Positions 1-7,087 of a stretch of 38,575 nt of DNA are shown here, one piece after another (positions within the stretch are counted from its first letter, which is position 1; the number at the start of each line of letters is the position of its first letter). This DNA is from Acidobacteriota bacterium (lineage in GTDB: Bacteria > Acidobacteriota > Holophagae > Holophagales > Holophagaceae), in the NCBI GenBank assembly GCA_018269025.1, contig JAFDVN010000147.1:1-38575 (forward strand), given 5' to 3'. The notes below the pieces were generated by a model, which was not told where the DNA came from, did not search any database, and saw only the letters and a list, made by a program, of their open reading frames with translations. The position numbers and the translations under genes were made by a program.

Positions 1-125
1 CATCGGCGGTTTGTTCTCTGTTGCACTTTCCGTCGGGTCGCCCCGCCCTGCCGTTAGCAGGCTCACTGCCCTGCGGAGCCCGGACTTTCCTCTGCCGTGA
101 AGCAGCGACGCCCTAGTCCACCCCC
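1..125 (-). ncRNA. rnpB: RNase P RNA (class A), 5' part, cut by window edge
   Basis: This is the catalytic RNA of RNase P, which trims tRNA 5' ends. On the minus strand the stretch GAGGAAAGTCCGGGCTCC (about 92-75) is the universal 5' P4/CR-I region. The stretch GTGCAACAGAGA followed by ACAAACCGCCGATG (down to position 1) is the conserved CR-II/III region. The spacing and the G/C-rich hairpin between them match bacterial type A RNase P RNA. Only about 125 nt of an expected 350-400 nt are present; the rest lies left of the window. The 5' end is approximate, placed where pairing strand P1 would begin (GGGGGTGGACTAGG). Confidence 0.93.
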
Positions 126-150
126 TCAGGTTATCAGGCTGACCCTAGAT

Positions 151-176
151 ATCGGGACACGCATGCGTGTCCCGAT
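151..176. repeat. Perfect 26-bp palindrome upstream of rnpB
   Basis: The sequence reads the same on both strands, with arms ATCGGGACACGCA and its complement meeting at GCATGC. As RNA it could form an 11-bp stem with a CATG loop. It lies 25-50 bp upstream of the rnpB 5' end and about 90 bp downstream of the tonB-family stop codon. No T-run follows on either strand, so it is not a standard terminator. It could be an operator over the rnpB promoter or a REP-like element. Confidence 0.8.
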
Positions 177-177
177 G

Positions 178-262
178 GAGGCTGGGGGCTGGAGGTTCAA
201 TTCGTCGCGGCCTCCGGCCGCTGCCACGCTGACCTCCGGCCTCCAGTCCCCAGCCCCCAGCC
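178..262. repeat. 7-bp-period repeat array, two opposed arms
   Basis: Right arm (about 238-262): read on the minus strand from the TonB-family stop codon, units run TGAGGCT, GGGGGCT, GGGGACT, GGAGGCC, GGAGGTC. Left arm (about 180-196) holds the complementary orientation (GGCTGGGGGCTGGAGG). The arms could pair into a long hairpin around a G/C-rich centre. It belongs to the dispersed period-7 family seen elsewhere in the window. There is no coding potential. Confidence 0.7.
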
Positions 263-994
263 TCACCGGAGCACGAACTTCAGCGTCAGCAGGAAAGTGG
301 CAGGCACGGCCTGTCCGTTTTGGGTGGCGGGCGCGAAACGCCATTGGCGCGCGGCCTGAAGCGCTGGGATCGTGAACACATCCTGGCCCGACACCGCCTC
401 CACATCCGTCGGCACGCCCGCGGTGTCAATGGTCATGCGAACCACCACCTCGCCTTGGCGATGGGCCATCTTCGCCAGAGGCGGATAGACCGGCGTCACC
501 GAGTGGAGGATGCGCACCGACTCGCCGGACAAGGAGATGGGCCCGCTCGCCGAGGCGTTTTGCCCAGTGGTGCTGGGCCCGGTCGGTTGGGCGGGGGGCG
601 CGGGTGGATCGCCGGAATGATCCTCGGTCGGAAGGACGGGTGGCGTATCCGGGACCTGCTGGGTGACGGGCGGCTTCACCGTGGGGTCCGCGACGGGCTT
701 CGTCGCGGGCTTGACGAAGGGGTGGGCCGGAGCCGGGTTCGCCATCGGCGCGATGAGCACGATGGGCCCGGTGGGCATCACCCGCTTGATCACTTCCGGC
801 GCCGCGTGAGCGGCCCAGAGCACACCCCCTGCAATCACCGCATAGATCGCCGCGGAAACCGAAACGCTGCGGGCGCGATCCGTGGGCGGCGCGAGCGCCA
901 ACACCGCGTGGGGCTGGAGGGTGGGCGGAAGCGCGACCAAGGTGGCGGCCGCATGGGCAGGCCGAAGGCTAGGCTGGGGGGACCGCGTGGTCAT
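263..994 (-). CDS. TonB family protein (energy transducer type)
   Basis: A 243-residue inner-membrane protein built like TonB. It has a cytoplasmic N-terminus (about 1-42), one membrane segment (about 45-66), a proline-rich periplasmic linker (about 75-140) and a C-terminal TonB domain (about 160-243). The motif VYPPLAKMAHRQGEVVVRM and the later ARQWRFAPA are typical of the C-terminal fold. Members pass proton-motive energy from ExbB/ExbD to outer-membrane receptors; no exbB, exbD or receptor lies beside it here. The ATG at 994 is preceded by GGAGG at a good distance. It lies downstream of recO on the same strand after a 221-bp gap. Its stop codon is the first three bases of a period-7 repeat. 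The exact partner is unknown. Confidence 0.82.
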   Translation of the reverse strand: MTTRSPQPSLRPAHAAATLVALPPTLQPHAVLALAPPTDRARSVSVSAAIYAVIAGGVLWAAHAAPEVIKRVMPTGPIVLIAPMANPAPAHPFVKPATKPVADPTVKPPVTQQVPDTPPVLPTEDHSGDPPAPPAQPTGPSTTGQNASASGPISLSGESVRILHSVTPVYPPLAKMAHRQGEVVVRMTIDTAGVPTDVEAVSGQDVFTIPALQAARQWRFAPATQNGQAVPATFLLTLKFVLR

Positions 995-1215
995 GGAAGA
1001 CCTCCGAGAAAGTGCTCCGGAACAGCAGGCGACGACGCGAAATTCGCGTTCGCTTCACGGAATCCAAAGAGCAGGTGCGCCCATCATGGGGCCCCTTTGG
1101 CGTGCGTCAATCGCCCCACGCGAAAAGTCACACGGACTTGATGAACCGCCCTGCGCCGTGACGCGAGCGTGATGAGGAGACGCGTTGACCGGGCCTCGTC
1201 ATCCCTTTCCGTGAC

Positions 1216-1950
1216 TCAAAGGGTGCGGAACAGCACCTCATAGCTCTTCGGTGAGCCACCCAGTTCCATCATGAGGCGGTTCCGCAACAGGGCCGTCACG
1301 GCGGCCTGGGCTTCATCGCCCGGGTCTATCCCTGGAATCGCCTCCCCAGATGCGGACCGGAGGCGCTTGAGATGCTCCCGCGTGCCCTTGGGTAAGGCCT
1401 CGGATGGATCCACCGGCGTGCAGGCGGCGCAGGCCCACCCGCGTTCATCCAGCAGTACCAGCGGAGCGTCCTCATTCCCGCATCGCCCGCAGACGCGCGG
1501 GTGGGGCAGCAGGCCTATGCAGTGGAGCAACCAATGCTCGGCGTAGGCGAGGATGCCGAGGGCGTTGTCGGGATCGCGCTTCAACGCCCGTCCGCACGCG
1601 GAGAGGAGGCGATAGAGCCGCTCATCCTCCATGCCCTCCTTCGCCACGCGATCGAAGAGATCAGCGAGGCAGGCGATGACGAGGCTGGATTCCAGATGCC
1701 CGAGCGTGATGGGGCTGAAGGCCAGCTCGCAGCGTGTCACGCGCCGAAGGTCCGCCTGCTCCTTGCCAAAGAAGGTGACCCTCACCGAGCCGAGCGGTTC
1801 GAAGGCGGCGACCCATTTCGCGGAAGGCTTCTTCGCGCCCTTGGCGAGGCCCGTCACCCGCTCCCCCAGCTCGGTGAGGAAGGACACCACCGCGCCGCCA
1901 TCGGGCAGCAGGGTCGGGCGGAGCACAAGGGCGTCGAAGGTCCGGAGCAC
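1216..1950 (-). CDS. recO: DNA repair protein RecO
   Basis: RecO (244 residues, usual length) helps load RecA on SSB-coated single-stranded DNA in the RecFOR pathway and anneals complementary strands. The N-terminal OB-fold is visible in the opening residues (ALVLRPTLLPDGGAVVSFLT) and the GLAKGAKKP segment. The C-terminal part is helical and carries a four-cysteine zinc site: Cys154, Cys157, Cys174 and Cys177. The ATG at 1950 faces the divergent Spy-like gene across a 94-bp gap that is partly filled by a period-7 repeat. No clear ribosome binding site is seen, perhaps because the repeat occupies the gap. Confidence 0.93.
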   Translation of the reverse strand: MLRTFDALVLRPTLLPDGGAVVSFLTELGERVTGLAKGAKKPSAKWVAAFEPLGSVRVTFFGKEQADLRRVTRCELAFSPITLGHLESSLVIACLADLFDRVAKEGMEDERLYRLLSACGRALKRDPDNALGILAYAEHWLLHCIGLLPHPRVCGRCGNEDAPLVLLDERGWACAACTPVDPSEALPKGTREHLKRLRSASGEAIPGIDPGDEAQAAVTALLRNRLMMELGGSPKSYEVLFRTL

Positions 1951-1962
1951 GCTTCAGTAGAA

Positions 1963-1997
1963 CCCGGCTTCCGGCTTCCGGCTACGGGCTTCAACCT
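1963..1997. repeat. 7-bp-period repeat between divergent recO and Spy-like genes
   Basis: Consecutive heptads on the plus strand read GGCTTCC, GGCTTCC, GGCTACG, GGCTTCA. The array sits 13 bp from the recO start codon and 48 bp from the other start, so it occupies much of the shared promoter space. Confidence 0.75.
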
Positions 1998-2044
1998 CCT
2001 CCGAGCTCGCGTGTCTCATCTGGCGAGGTCATTTGGAGGAAACC

Positions 2045-2506
2045 ATGCGATCCCTCGCCATCCTGCTCGCCACCCTGCCCATGCTCGCCCAGGCGCCCCC
2101 GCCGGTCGCGCCCGACGCTCATCCAAGGGCGAACGCGCTCGGACTCTCGCCAGAGCAGCAAACGCAAATACAGGCCATCCGCCAAAAGCACCTGAGCGCC
2201 CTCAAGGCCGACCACGAGGCGGCCCAGTCCCAACGCCAGGCTTTCCGTGTCGCGATGGAAGATCCCAACACCAGCGAGGCCCAGCTCCGACAAGCCTTCG
2301 ACCAAGTGAACGCGCGGAAGTTCCAGATGCTCGTGGAGCGGCGCGCCATGCGGCAAGAGGTGCGGGCCGTCCTCACGCCGGATCAGCGGGCGAAGGCCGA
2401 CGCCATGAAGGCCCAGTTCCGCGAACGCCACCACGCTCGCATGGAACGCCGCATCAAGATGCTTCAGCACCGCCTGGACCAGGATCAGGGGAATCCGACC
2501 CGCTAA
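2045..2506 (+). CDS. Spy/CpxP-like periplasmic protein
   Basis: A 153-residue exported protein with a short signal peptide (MRSLAILLATLPMLAQA, cleavage near residue 17). The rest is an all-helical, Gln/Arg/Ala-rich domain: a SPEQQTQIQAIRQKH helix, then a helix-rich region ending in a basic tail (about 125-150). The pattern matches the Spy/CpxP LTXXQ-type fold, a periplasmic chaperone or stress and metal sensor family. A TTG 12 nt upstream is in frame, but ATG 2045 has GGAGGA five nt before it and begins the signal peptide. It is the first gene of a tight plus-strand run, with 9 nt to the next gene. The precise role is not known. Confidence 0.72.
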   Translation: MRSLAILLATLPMLAQAPPPVAPDAHPRANALGLSPEQQTQIQAIRQKHLSALKADHEAAQSQRQAFRVAMEDPNTSEAQLRQAFDQVNARKFQMLVERRAMRQEVRAVLTPDQRAKADAMKAQFRERHHARMERRIKMLQHRLDQDQGNPTR

Positions 2507-2515
2507 TCTGGAGCG

Positions 2516-4255
2516 ATGCCGCTCCGAACTGCTCTCGCCGCCTTCTTCGCGCTCGCCCTCTCGGGACAGACTGTCCACTACCGGCAATGGATGGGGGGGC
2601 GCGAGGTGGGCGGCGCGACCGACACCACCAGCGTCGTGAAGGGTGAGCGAACACTCCACCATTCCGAATGGGTGAAGCTGGACCGTTTCGGCTTGGAGAT
2701 CCGCCAGGATCTCGCGATGACCGCGACCAGGGCCGCGGATGGATCGCTCACCTTCGCGTGGTCCGTGAAGCTCTCAAATCTGCCCCTCGAAGGAACGGCC
2801 TCCTGGTCGCCCGTTCGCCCCGGCGCGCTCCGGGTGATGCCGAAAGGCGGGAGCGCACGCGAACTCGCCGTGCCCAAGGACGCCCTCCTTTGGCCCGAGG
2901 ATGAGGACGACGCCCTGCGGAGCGCCGCCAAGCATCGCGCGCCGCTCCGGTACAGCAGCTACAGTTTCGCCACGGACACCTGGGCCATCCGGGATCTCAC
3001 GCCCGCGGGGCCCGATCCGCTTCCCGGTTTTCCCGATGCGGTGAAATTCACTGGCACGGATACCGAAGGCGAAACCTCGGCCCCCGTGACGCTCTGGGCT
3101 TCGCCTGCCGCGGGCGAGTTGAAGGAACACAGCCAACTCGGAGGGCTCGACCTCTGGCTTCAGCGCGCCGAATTGCCTCCGCCTTCCGGCCCGGAGCAGA
3201 CCAGCCTCTTCGAGCGCACCGTGCAGGCGCTTCCTCCTGATCCCTTCCGCGCGTGGCGACCCTCCATCACCGTGCATTACAAAGGCGGCACTCCGCCCAA
3301 TCTTCCGGAGACGCCAAGCCAGATACGCGTCGCTCCAAACACCTGGACCCTGTCCCAGGCGCAACCACCGACTCCGATCGAAGCGACAGAGCCACCGATC
3401 AAGGGAGCCCCGAGCAAGGAAGACGCGCCCTTCCTCGCGGCCACGCCCCTGCTGCAATTCAATGATCCCGCCTTCAAAGGCCTCGTGGCCCGAATGGGAC
3501 TCAAGCCGGGCCTGAGCCGCTGGCAGCTCGCGCAAAGCGTCACCGATTTCGTCTTCCAGTTCATCCGCGAGAAGGACTACAGCGTGGGCTTCGCCTCGGC
3601 GCTGGAAGTCTGCCGTAACCCCAAAGGGGATTGCACCGAACATGGCGTCCTCGCCATCGCCCTGCTCCGCAAGCTCGGCGTGCCTGCCCGGGGCGTGCTT
3701 GGGTGGGTCGCCCTGGACCGCATGCTGGGCATGCACTTCTGGGTGGAGGTGAAGCTCGGGGACCGCTGGGTCCCCGTGGATCCCACGCTGGACGAGGCTC
3801 CAGCCTCCGCCTTCCACATCGCCCTCGGCTCCACCGACCTCGCCGACCTGGGCAGCCTGGGCTGGGATCACCTGATGACGGCCCTGGGCGGCGGCACCTT
3901 CGTGACCGCGCCGATCCCCGCACCGCCGCTTACCGGCAACAGCGTGCTCGCCCCGGATGGCACGCGCCTGACCTGGCCCGGAGCCGCATGGTCCTTCAAG
4001 GAGGGCGTGCTCACGCTCGCCACGCCGGACCATCGCCGTCACGCCTTGCTCGCGCGCACCCGCCCCATTCCCGCGGAGTTGAAAGGCGCGCGAAAACTCC
4101 AGGGCGCGAAGGGCCGCGTGGGGTGGTGGGTGCCCAAGGATCACACCCTCTTCCTGGACCTCGGCGCTCGCCGCTGGCTCCAGATGGATGGCTGTACCGA
4201 ATCCCAGGCCTTCCTCACCCTGGACGCGTTGGAGGTTCACGATGCCGGACGCTGA
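2516..4255 (+). CDS. Secreted transglutaminase-like protein
   Basis: A 579-residue protein with an N-terminal signal sequence (about 1-17). Residues 20-330 form a poorly conserved beta-rich region, followed by a transglutaminase-like core (about 330-430). The catalytic triad is intact: Cys373 in GDCTEH, His407 in MHFWVEV and Asp422 in VPVDPT. Such bacterial proteins are cysteine peptidases or amidases of the papain-like superfamily, probably acting in the periplasm or outside the cell; the substrate cannot be told. The roughly 150 C-terminal residues are beta-rich and unassigned. The start is supported by GGAG just upstream. Its end overlaps the hemerythrin-like start by 14 nt, which suggests translational coupling. 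Confidence 0.83.
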   Translation: MPLRTALAAFFALALSGQTVHYRQWMGGREVGGATDTTSVVKGERTLHHSEWVKLDRFGLEIRQDLAMTATRAADGSLTFAWSVKLSNLPLEGTASWSPVRPGALRVMPKGGSARELAVPKDALLWPEDEDDALRSAAKHRAPLRYSSYSFATDTWAIRDLTPAGPDPLPGFPDAVKFTGTDTEGETSAPVTLWASPAAGELKEHSQLGGLDLWLQRAELPPPSGPEQTSLFERTVQALPPDPFRAWRPSITVHYKGGTPPNLPETPSQIRVAPNTWTLSQAQPPTPIEATEPPIKGAPSKEDAPFLAATPLLQFNDPAFKGLVARMGLKPGLSRWQLAQSVTDFVFQFIREKDYSVGFASALEVCRNPKGDCTEHGVLAIALLRKLGVPARGVLGWVALDRMLGMHFWVEVKLGDRWVPVDPTLDEAPASAFHIALGSTDLADLGSLGWDHLMTALGGGTFVTAPIPAPPLTGNSVLAPDGTRLTWPGAAWSFKEGVLTLATPDHRRHALLARTRPIPAELKGARKLQGAKGRVGWWVPKDHTLFLDLGARRWLQMDGCTESQAFLTLDALEVHDAGR

Positions 4256-4697
4256 ATCGCTGCTCGCCGGAGACCACCGGGAGCTCGACGCTTTTTCGAC
4301 CGAGGCCTTCGCCGCCTTCGCGCGGAAGGATGCCCTCGCCGCCCATGTCGCCCTGGACCACCTCTGGATGCGCCTCGCCGTCCACATCCGCGCCGAGCAC
4401 AAGGTCCTCTTTCCCGCCCTCGCGGGCGCTCCGCCGGAAGTGCAATCCCTCATCCAGGACCTCAAGGTCGAACACGATGTCTTCATGACTGCACTGGCCC
4501 GCTTTCTTCAAGACCTGCGGAAGCCCGACGCGGATCTCCCACCCATCGCCGCCGCCTTCACCGACATGCACGACCTGCTTCAGGCCCACAACCACCGCGA
4601 AGAAACCCAGGTCTACCCCCTGGCGGACGCCGCGGAAGGCCTCACGATCCGGATCAATCAGGAACTCACCTTCCTCCCGGAGCGCTACAGGAAGTAG
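4242..4697 (+). CDS. Hemerythrin-like HHE domain protein
   Basis: A 151-residue four-helix protein of the hemerythrin/HHE cation-binding family, which binds a diiron centre for O2, NO or iron-stress handling. Candidate ligands appear in order: His12 (GDHREL), His48 and Glu52 (HIRAEHKVLFP), His78 (VEHDVF), His116/His118 and Glu120/Glu121 (HNHREETQVYP). I chose ATG 4242 because GGAGG lies six nt upstream and the product begins at the first helix; a longer reading frame would only extend into the preceding gene. It overlaps the transglutaminase end and is probably in the same transcript. It is cytoplasmic, with no signal peptide. Confidence 0.85.
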   Translation: MPDAESLLAGDHRELDAFSTEAFAAFARKDALAAHVALDHLWMRLAVHIRAEHKVLFPALAGAPPEVQSLIQDLKVEHDVFMTALARFLQDLRKPDADLPPIAAAFTDMHDLLQAHNHREETQVYPLADAAEGLTIRINQELTFLPERYRK

Positions 4698-4742
4698 GAC
4701 AGAAGGGCCACTCGTGGGATTCTGGAGGGTCCTGGAGTCGCC

Positions 4743-6659
4743 TTGCCCGCCATCGCCCTCAGCCTCGTTCAAGCCACCAAGCGCTACGGCGTCCGCGCCA
4801 TCCTGGACGGCCTCTCCTTCGGCCTCATGCAAGGCGAGAAGGTCGGTCTCATTGGCCGCAACGGCGCGGGCAAGAGCACGCTCTTCAAGCTCATCTCCGG
4901 CGAAGATCATCCAGACGAGGGGGAGGTCATCCTCACCGGCGGCCTCAGCGTCGCGCGGCTTTCCCAGGAGCCGGACTTCGAGCGGGATGCGACGGTGCGA
5001 GAGGCGCTGGAGTCGGCCTTGGCGGATCATCGCGCGCTGCTGGAACGCCACGCGGCCATCCACGACGCCTTGGCGAAGGAGGACTCCACCAAGCTTCACG
5101 AAGAGTTGGAGGCCATCGAGCACCGCCTCCACCACCTCGGCTGGGATCTCGCGCCGCGCATCCAGGCGGCCGCGACCTTCTGGGGGCTGGACGACCTGAA
5201 TGCGAAGGTCGCCGCCCTATCCGGCGGTTGGCGCAAGCGCGTGGCCCTCGCCCAAGCGTGGCTGCGTCAGCCGGAAGTGCTCGTATTGGACGAGCCCACG
5301 AACCACCTCGACCCCGATCAGGTGGAGAAGCTCCAAGCCTGGCTCCAGACCTTTCCTGGCGCGCTCCTCCTCATCACCCACGATCGCCAGCTTCTCGATG
5401 CCGTCGTGGATCGCATGGTGGAGCTGGAGAACGGCAAGGCCACGAGCTACGACGGCGGCTACAGCGACTACCTGCTCCTGAAGGCCGACCAGGAGTTCCG
5501 GGAAGCGCGCCTCACGGACCACATGCAGAACCGCCTTCGCACGGAGCTGGCGTGGCTGCGGCGCGGCGCGAAGGCCCGCACCCGAAAATCCAAACTCCGC
5601 ATCGAGGAAGTGTTGGATCTCAAGGACGAAGTGGCCGACCGCACGAAGCTCGTGGCCAAACAGGCTCTCGCCTTCCAGAGTGGAAGCAACCGAAGTGACG
5701 CGCTTCTCAACGGCCGGGCCCTGACTTTCAGCTATGGCGGACCCGAACTTCTTGGCGGCCTGGACCTCGTCCTCCAACGCGGCATGCGCGTCGCACTGCT
5801 CGGCCCCAATGGATGCGGAAAGTCTACGCTGCTGAAGCTGCTGCTCGGCGAGTTGAACCCCACCGGTGGGGAGTTGAGCCGTCATCCCAAGCTCAAGATC
5901 ACCACCCTCAGCCAGGGCCGCGGCGAGCTGGATGGCGGCCGCGACCTTGCCTGGAACCTTTGTGAAGGCGCGGCGACGGTGAATTTCGGCGGCGCCATCA
6001 CGGCGACCCATGTCTACCTCTCCCGCTTCGGCTTTTCCGTGCCTGACCAGCGGCGCGACACAGCGAGCCTGAGCGGCGGCGAGCGGAACCGCCTGCTGCT
6101 CGCCAAAGCCATGCTCAGTCCCGCCGACCTGCTGGTGCTGGACGAGCCCACCAACGACCTGGACATCCCCACCCTCCAGAACCTCGAAGACGCCCTGCGG
6201 AGCTTCCCCGGCACCCTGCTCCTCGTGAGCCACGACCGCTTCTTCCTCGACCAAGTGGCGACCCATACGCTCGCCTGGCAGGCGGGCACGCCCCGCTGGG
6301 AACTCTACGAAGGCAATCCGGCGACGGTGCGGGATCTGAGGGCGGCGAGAGGGGCGGAGCAGGCGGCTACAGGCTTCCGACTCCCGGCTACCGAAATCAA
6401 ATCGAGCGCCCCGACAAAGCCCAAAAAACCCGGCCTATCTCAGAAGGAACAGCGGCGGCTCGGAGAAGTCGAAACCGCCATGGCCGGGCTCCACACCCGC
6501 ATCGAATCCCTTGACGCGATCCTCGCCGATCCCGCCGCCTTCCTCACCGCCGACGCACCCGGCCATCAGGCCCTCAAGGACCGGGATGCCGCGAAGGGCG
6601 AGCTTGAGACCCTCGAGATGGAATGGCTTGAATTGGAAGAAAAGCGGAACGAGGGTTAG
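4743..6659 (+). CDS. uup: ABC-F family ATPase, Uup-like
   Basis: A 638-residue soluble protein with two ABC ATPase domains and no membrane segment. Domain 1 has Walker A GRNGAGKST (38-46), signature LSGGW (159-163) and DEPTNHLD (about 183-190). An Arg/Lys-rich interdomain linker follows (about 230-310). Domain 2 has GPNGCGKST (354-362), LSGGE (about 442) and DEPTNDLD (467-474). The EPTNDLD form and the C-terminal coiled coil (about 565-638) point to Uup rather than EttA or YheS. ABC-F proteins act on ribosomes; Uup is linked to ribosome assembly and transposon excision. The start is TTG with GGAG shortly before. Residues about 541-551 are encoded by a period-7 repeat. Confidence 0.87.
   Translation: MPAIALSLVQATKRYGVRAILDGLSFGLMQGEKVGLIGRNGAGKSTLFKLISGEDHPDEGEVILTGGLSVARLSQEPDFERDATVREALESALADHRALLERHAAIHDALAKEDSTKLHEELEAIEHRLHHLGWDLAPRIQAAATFWGLDDLNAKVAALSGGWRKRVALAQAWLRQPEVLVLDEPTNHLDPDQVEKLQAWLQTFPGALLLITHDRQLLDAVVDRMVELENGKATSYDGGYSDYLLLKADQEFREARLTDHMQNRLRTELAWLRRGAKARTRKSKLRIEEVLDLKDEVADRTKLVAKQALAFQSGSNRSDALLNGRALTFSYGGPELLGGLDLVLQRGMRVALLGPNGCGKSTLLKLLLGELNPTGGELSRHPKLKITTLSQGRGELDGGRDLAWNLCEGAATVNFGGAITATHVYLSRFGFSVPDQRRDTASLSGGERNRLLLAKAMLSPADLLVLDEPTNDLDIPTLQNLEDALRSFPGTLLLVSHDRFFLDQVATHTLAWQAGTPRWELYEGNPATVRDLRAARGAEQAATGFRLPATEIKSSAPTKPKKPGLSQKEQRRLGEVETAMAGLHTRIESLDAILADPAAFLTADAPGHQALKDRDAAKGELETLEMEWLELEEKRNEG
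6364..6394. repeat. 7-bp-period repeat inside the uup reading frame
   Basis: Heptads GGCTACA, GGCTTCC, GACTCCC, GGCTACC follow one another here and are translated as roughly ATGFRLPAT. They fall between the second ATPase domain and the C-terminal coiled coil, where a spacer of variable sequence is tolerated. This is the same family as the intergenic arrays. Confidence 0.72.
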
Positions 6660-6960
6660 TTCCACCGATCCATTTGGCCTATTGAGTGCACCCGGAGTAG
6701 AGGCTCCATCTCCGCGAGCTGCGGCGAGCGGGAGAAGGCTCCAGTGGAGCCTTCGATAGATGGAGGGAACGCCTGGCCATCTTTGAGGCTGGGGGAGCGG
6801 CTTCGCTCGGCATCGTGGCACATCGGGCAGCGATTCGAACGGGTCCGGCTTCGCCGTCCCTACGCATTTGAAAATTCGCCGCCTGTGCGGCGTTTTTCAA
6901 ATGCACTCGGGCGTCCGAACCGCTCCGGGTATCCCACGAGGGACTCGCCGACCCACACCC
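6660..6960. other. Gene-free region with hairpins and tRNA-like fragments
   Basis: About 300 bp between uup and the tRNA terminator, with no credible reading frame. Three elements are visible. First, a nested fold at 6704-6765: outer stem CTCCAT/ATGGAG, one inner hairpin (6710-6734) and a perfect 9-bp hairpin (6735-6753). Second, a hairpin at 6795-6808. Third, a long stem at 6864-6904. A 12-bp match to the tRNA-Arg 3' end lies at 6686-6697 and a 13-bp match to its T-arm at 6829-6841. It could be remnants of a duplicated or disrupted tRNA, or an unannotated structured RNA. Confidence 0.55.
6864..6904 (+). terminator. Long stem-loop followed by T-run, possible terminator
   Basis: Arms GCATTTGAAAA and TTTTCAAATGC enclose an inner GCCGC-CTGT-GCGGC hairpin that is followed by GTTTTTC on the plus strand. 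The inner hairpin plus T-run looks like an intrinsic terminator for plus-strand transcription, although uup ends about 200 bp earlier. On the minus strand the stem could also act as a weaker stop beyond the tRNA terminator. Confidence 0.5.
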
Positions 6961-6963
6961 AAC

Positions 6964-6985
6964 AAAAACCCCGCACTGGGCGGGG
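6964..6985 (-). terminator. Intrinsic terminator after tRNA-Arg
   Basis: On the minus strand the stem CCCCGC (6985-6980), loop CCAGT and arm GCGGGG (6974-6969) are followed directly by TTTTT. It begins ten nt after the tRNA CCA end, so it should end the glpD/tRNA transcript. Confidence 0.85.
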
Positions 6986-6994
6986 TCGTTTACT

Positions 6995-7071
6995 TGGTGC
7001 ACCCGGAGCGATTCGAACGCCCGACCTACAGGTTCGTAGCCTGTTGCTCTATCCAGCTGAGCTACGGGTGC
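6995..7071 (-). tRNA. tRNA-Arg (anticodon ACG)
   Basis: A 77-nt cloverleaf on the minus strand. The acceptor stem is GCACCCG/CGGGTGC, the D arm GCTC/GAGC, the anticodon stem ACAGG/CCTGT with loop CTACGAA (anticodon ACG), and the T arm carries TTCGAAT. Discriminator A is followed by an encoded CCA. ACG is normally modified to ICG and reads CGU, CGC and CGA. The tRNA begins 16 nt after the glpD-like stop codon and is followed by a clear terminator. Confidence 0.97.
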
Positions 7072-7087
7072 CGGAAGGATCAGTCTA

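Noticed and set aside
151-176. Terminator for the tonB-family gene
   Set aside because: No T-run follows on the relevant strand, so I kept it as a palindrome of unknown role.
97-375. Short open frames across the left edge
   Set aside because: They cover the RNase P RNA, the palindrome and repeats, and encode low-complexity Arg/Pro/Ser stretches.
1195-1225. Small hairpin CCCTTT/AAAGGG at the recO end
   Set aside because: Only a 6-bp stem with a 9-nt loop and no T-run; likely chance.
2774-4486. 570-codon open frame on the minus strand over the transglutaminase gene
   Set aside because: Antisense shadow: composition is Arg/Gly/Ala-rich, there is no ribosome binding site, and the sense frame has an intact catalytic triad.
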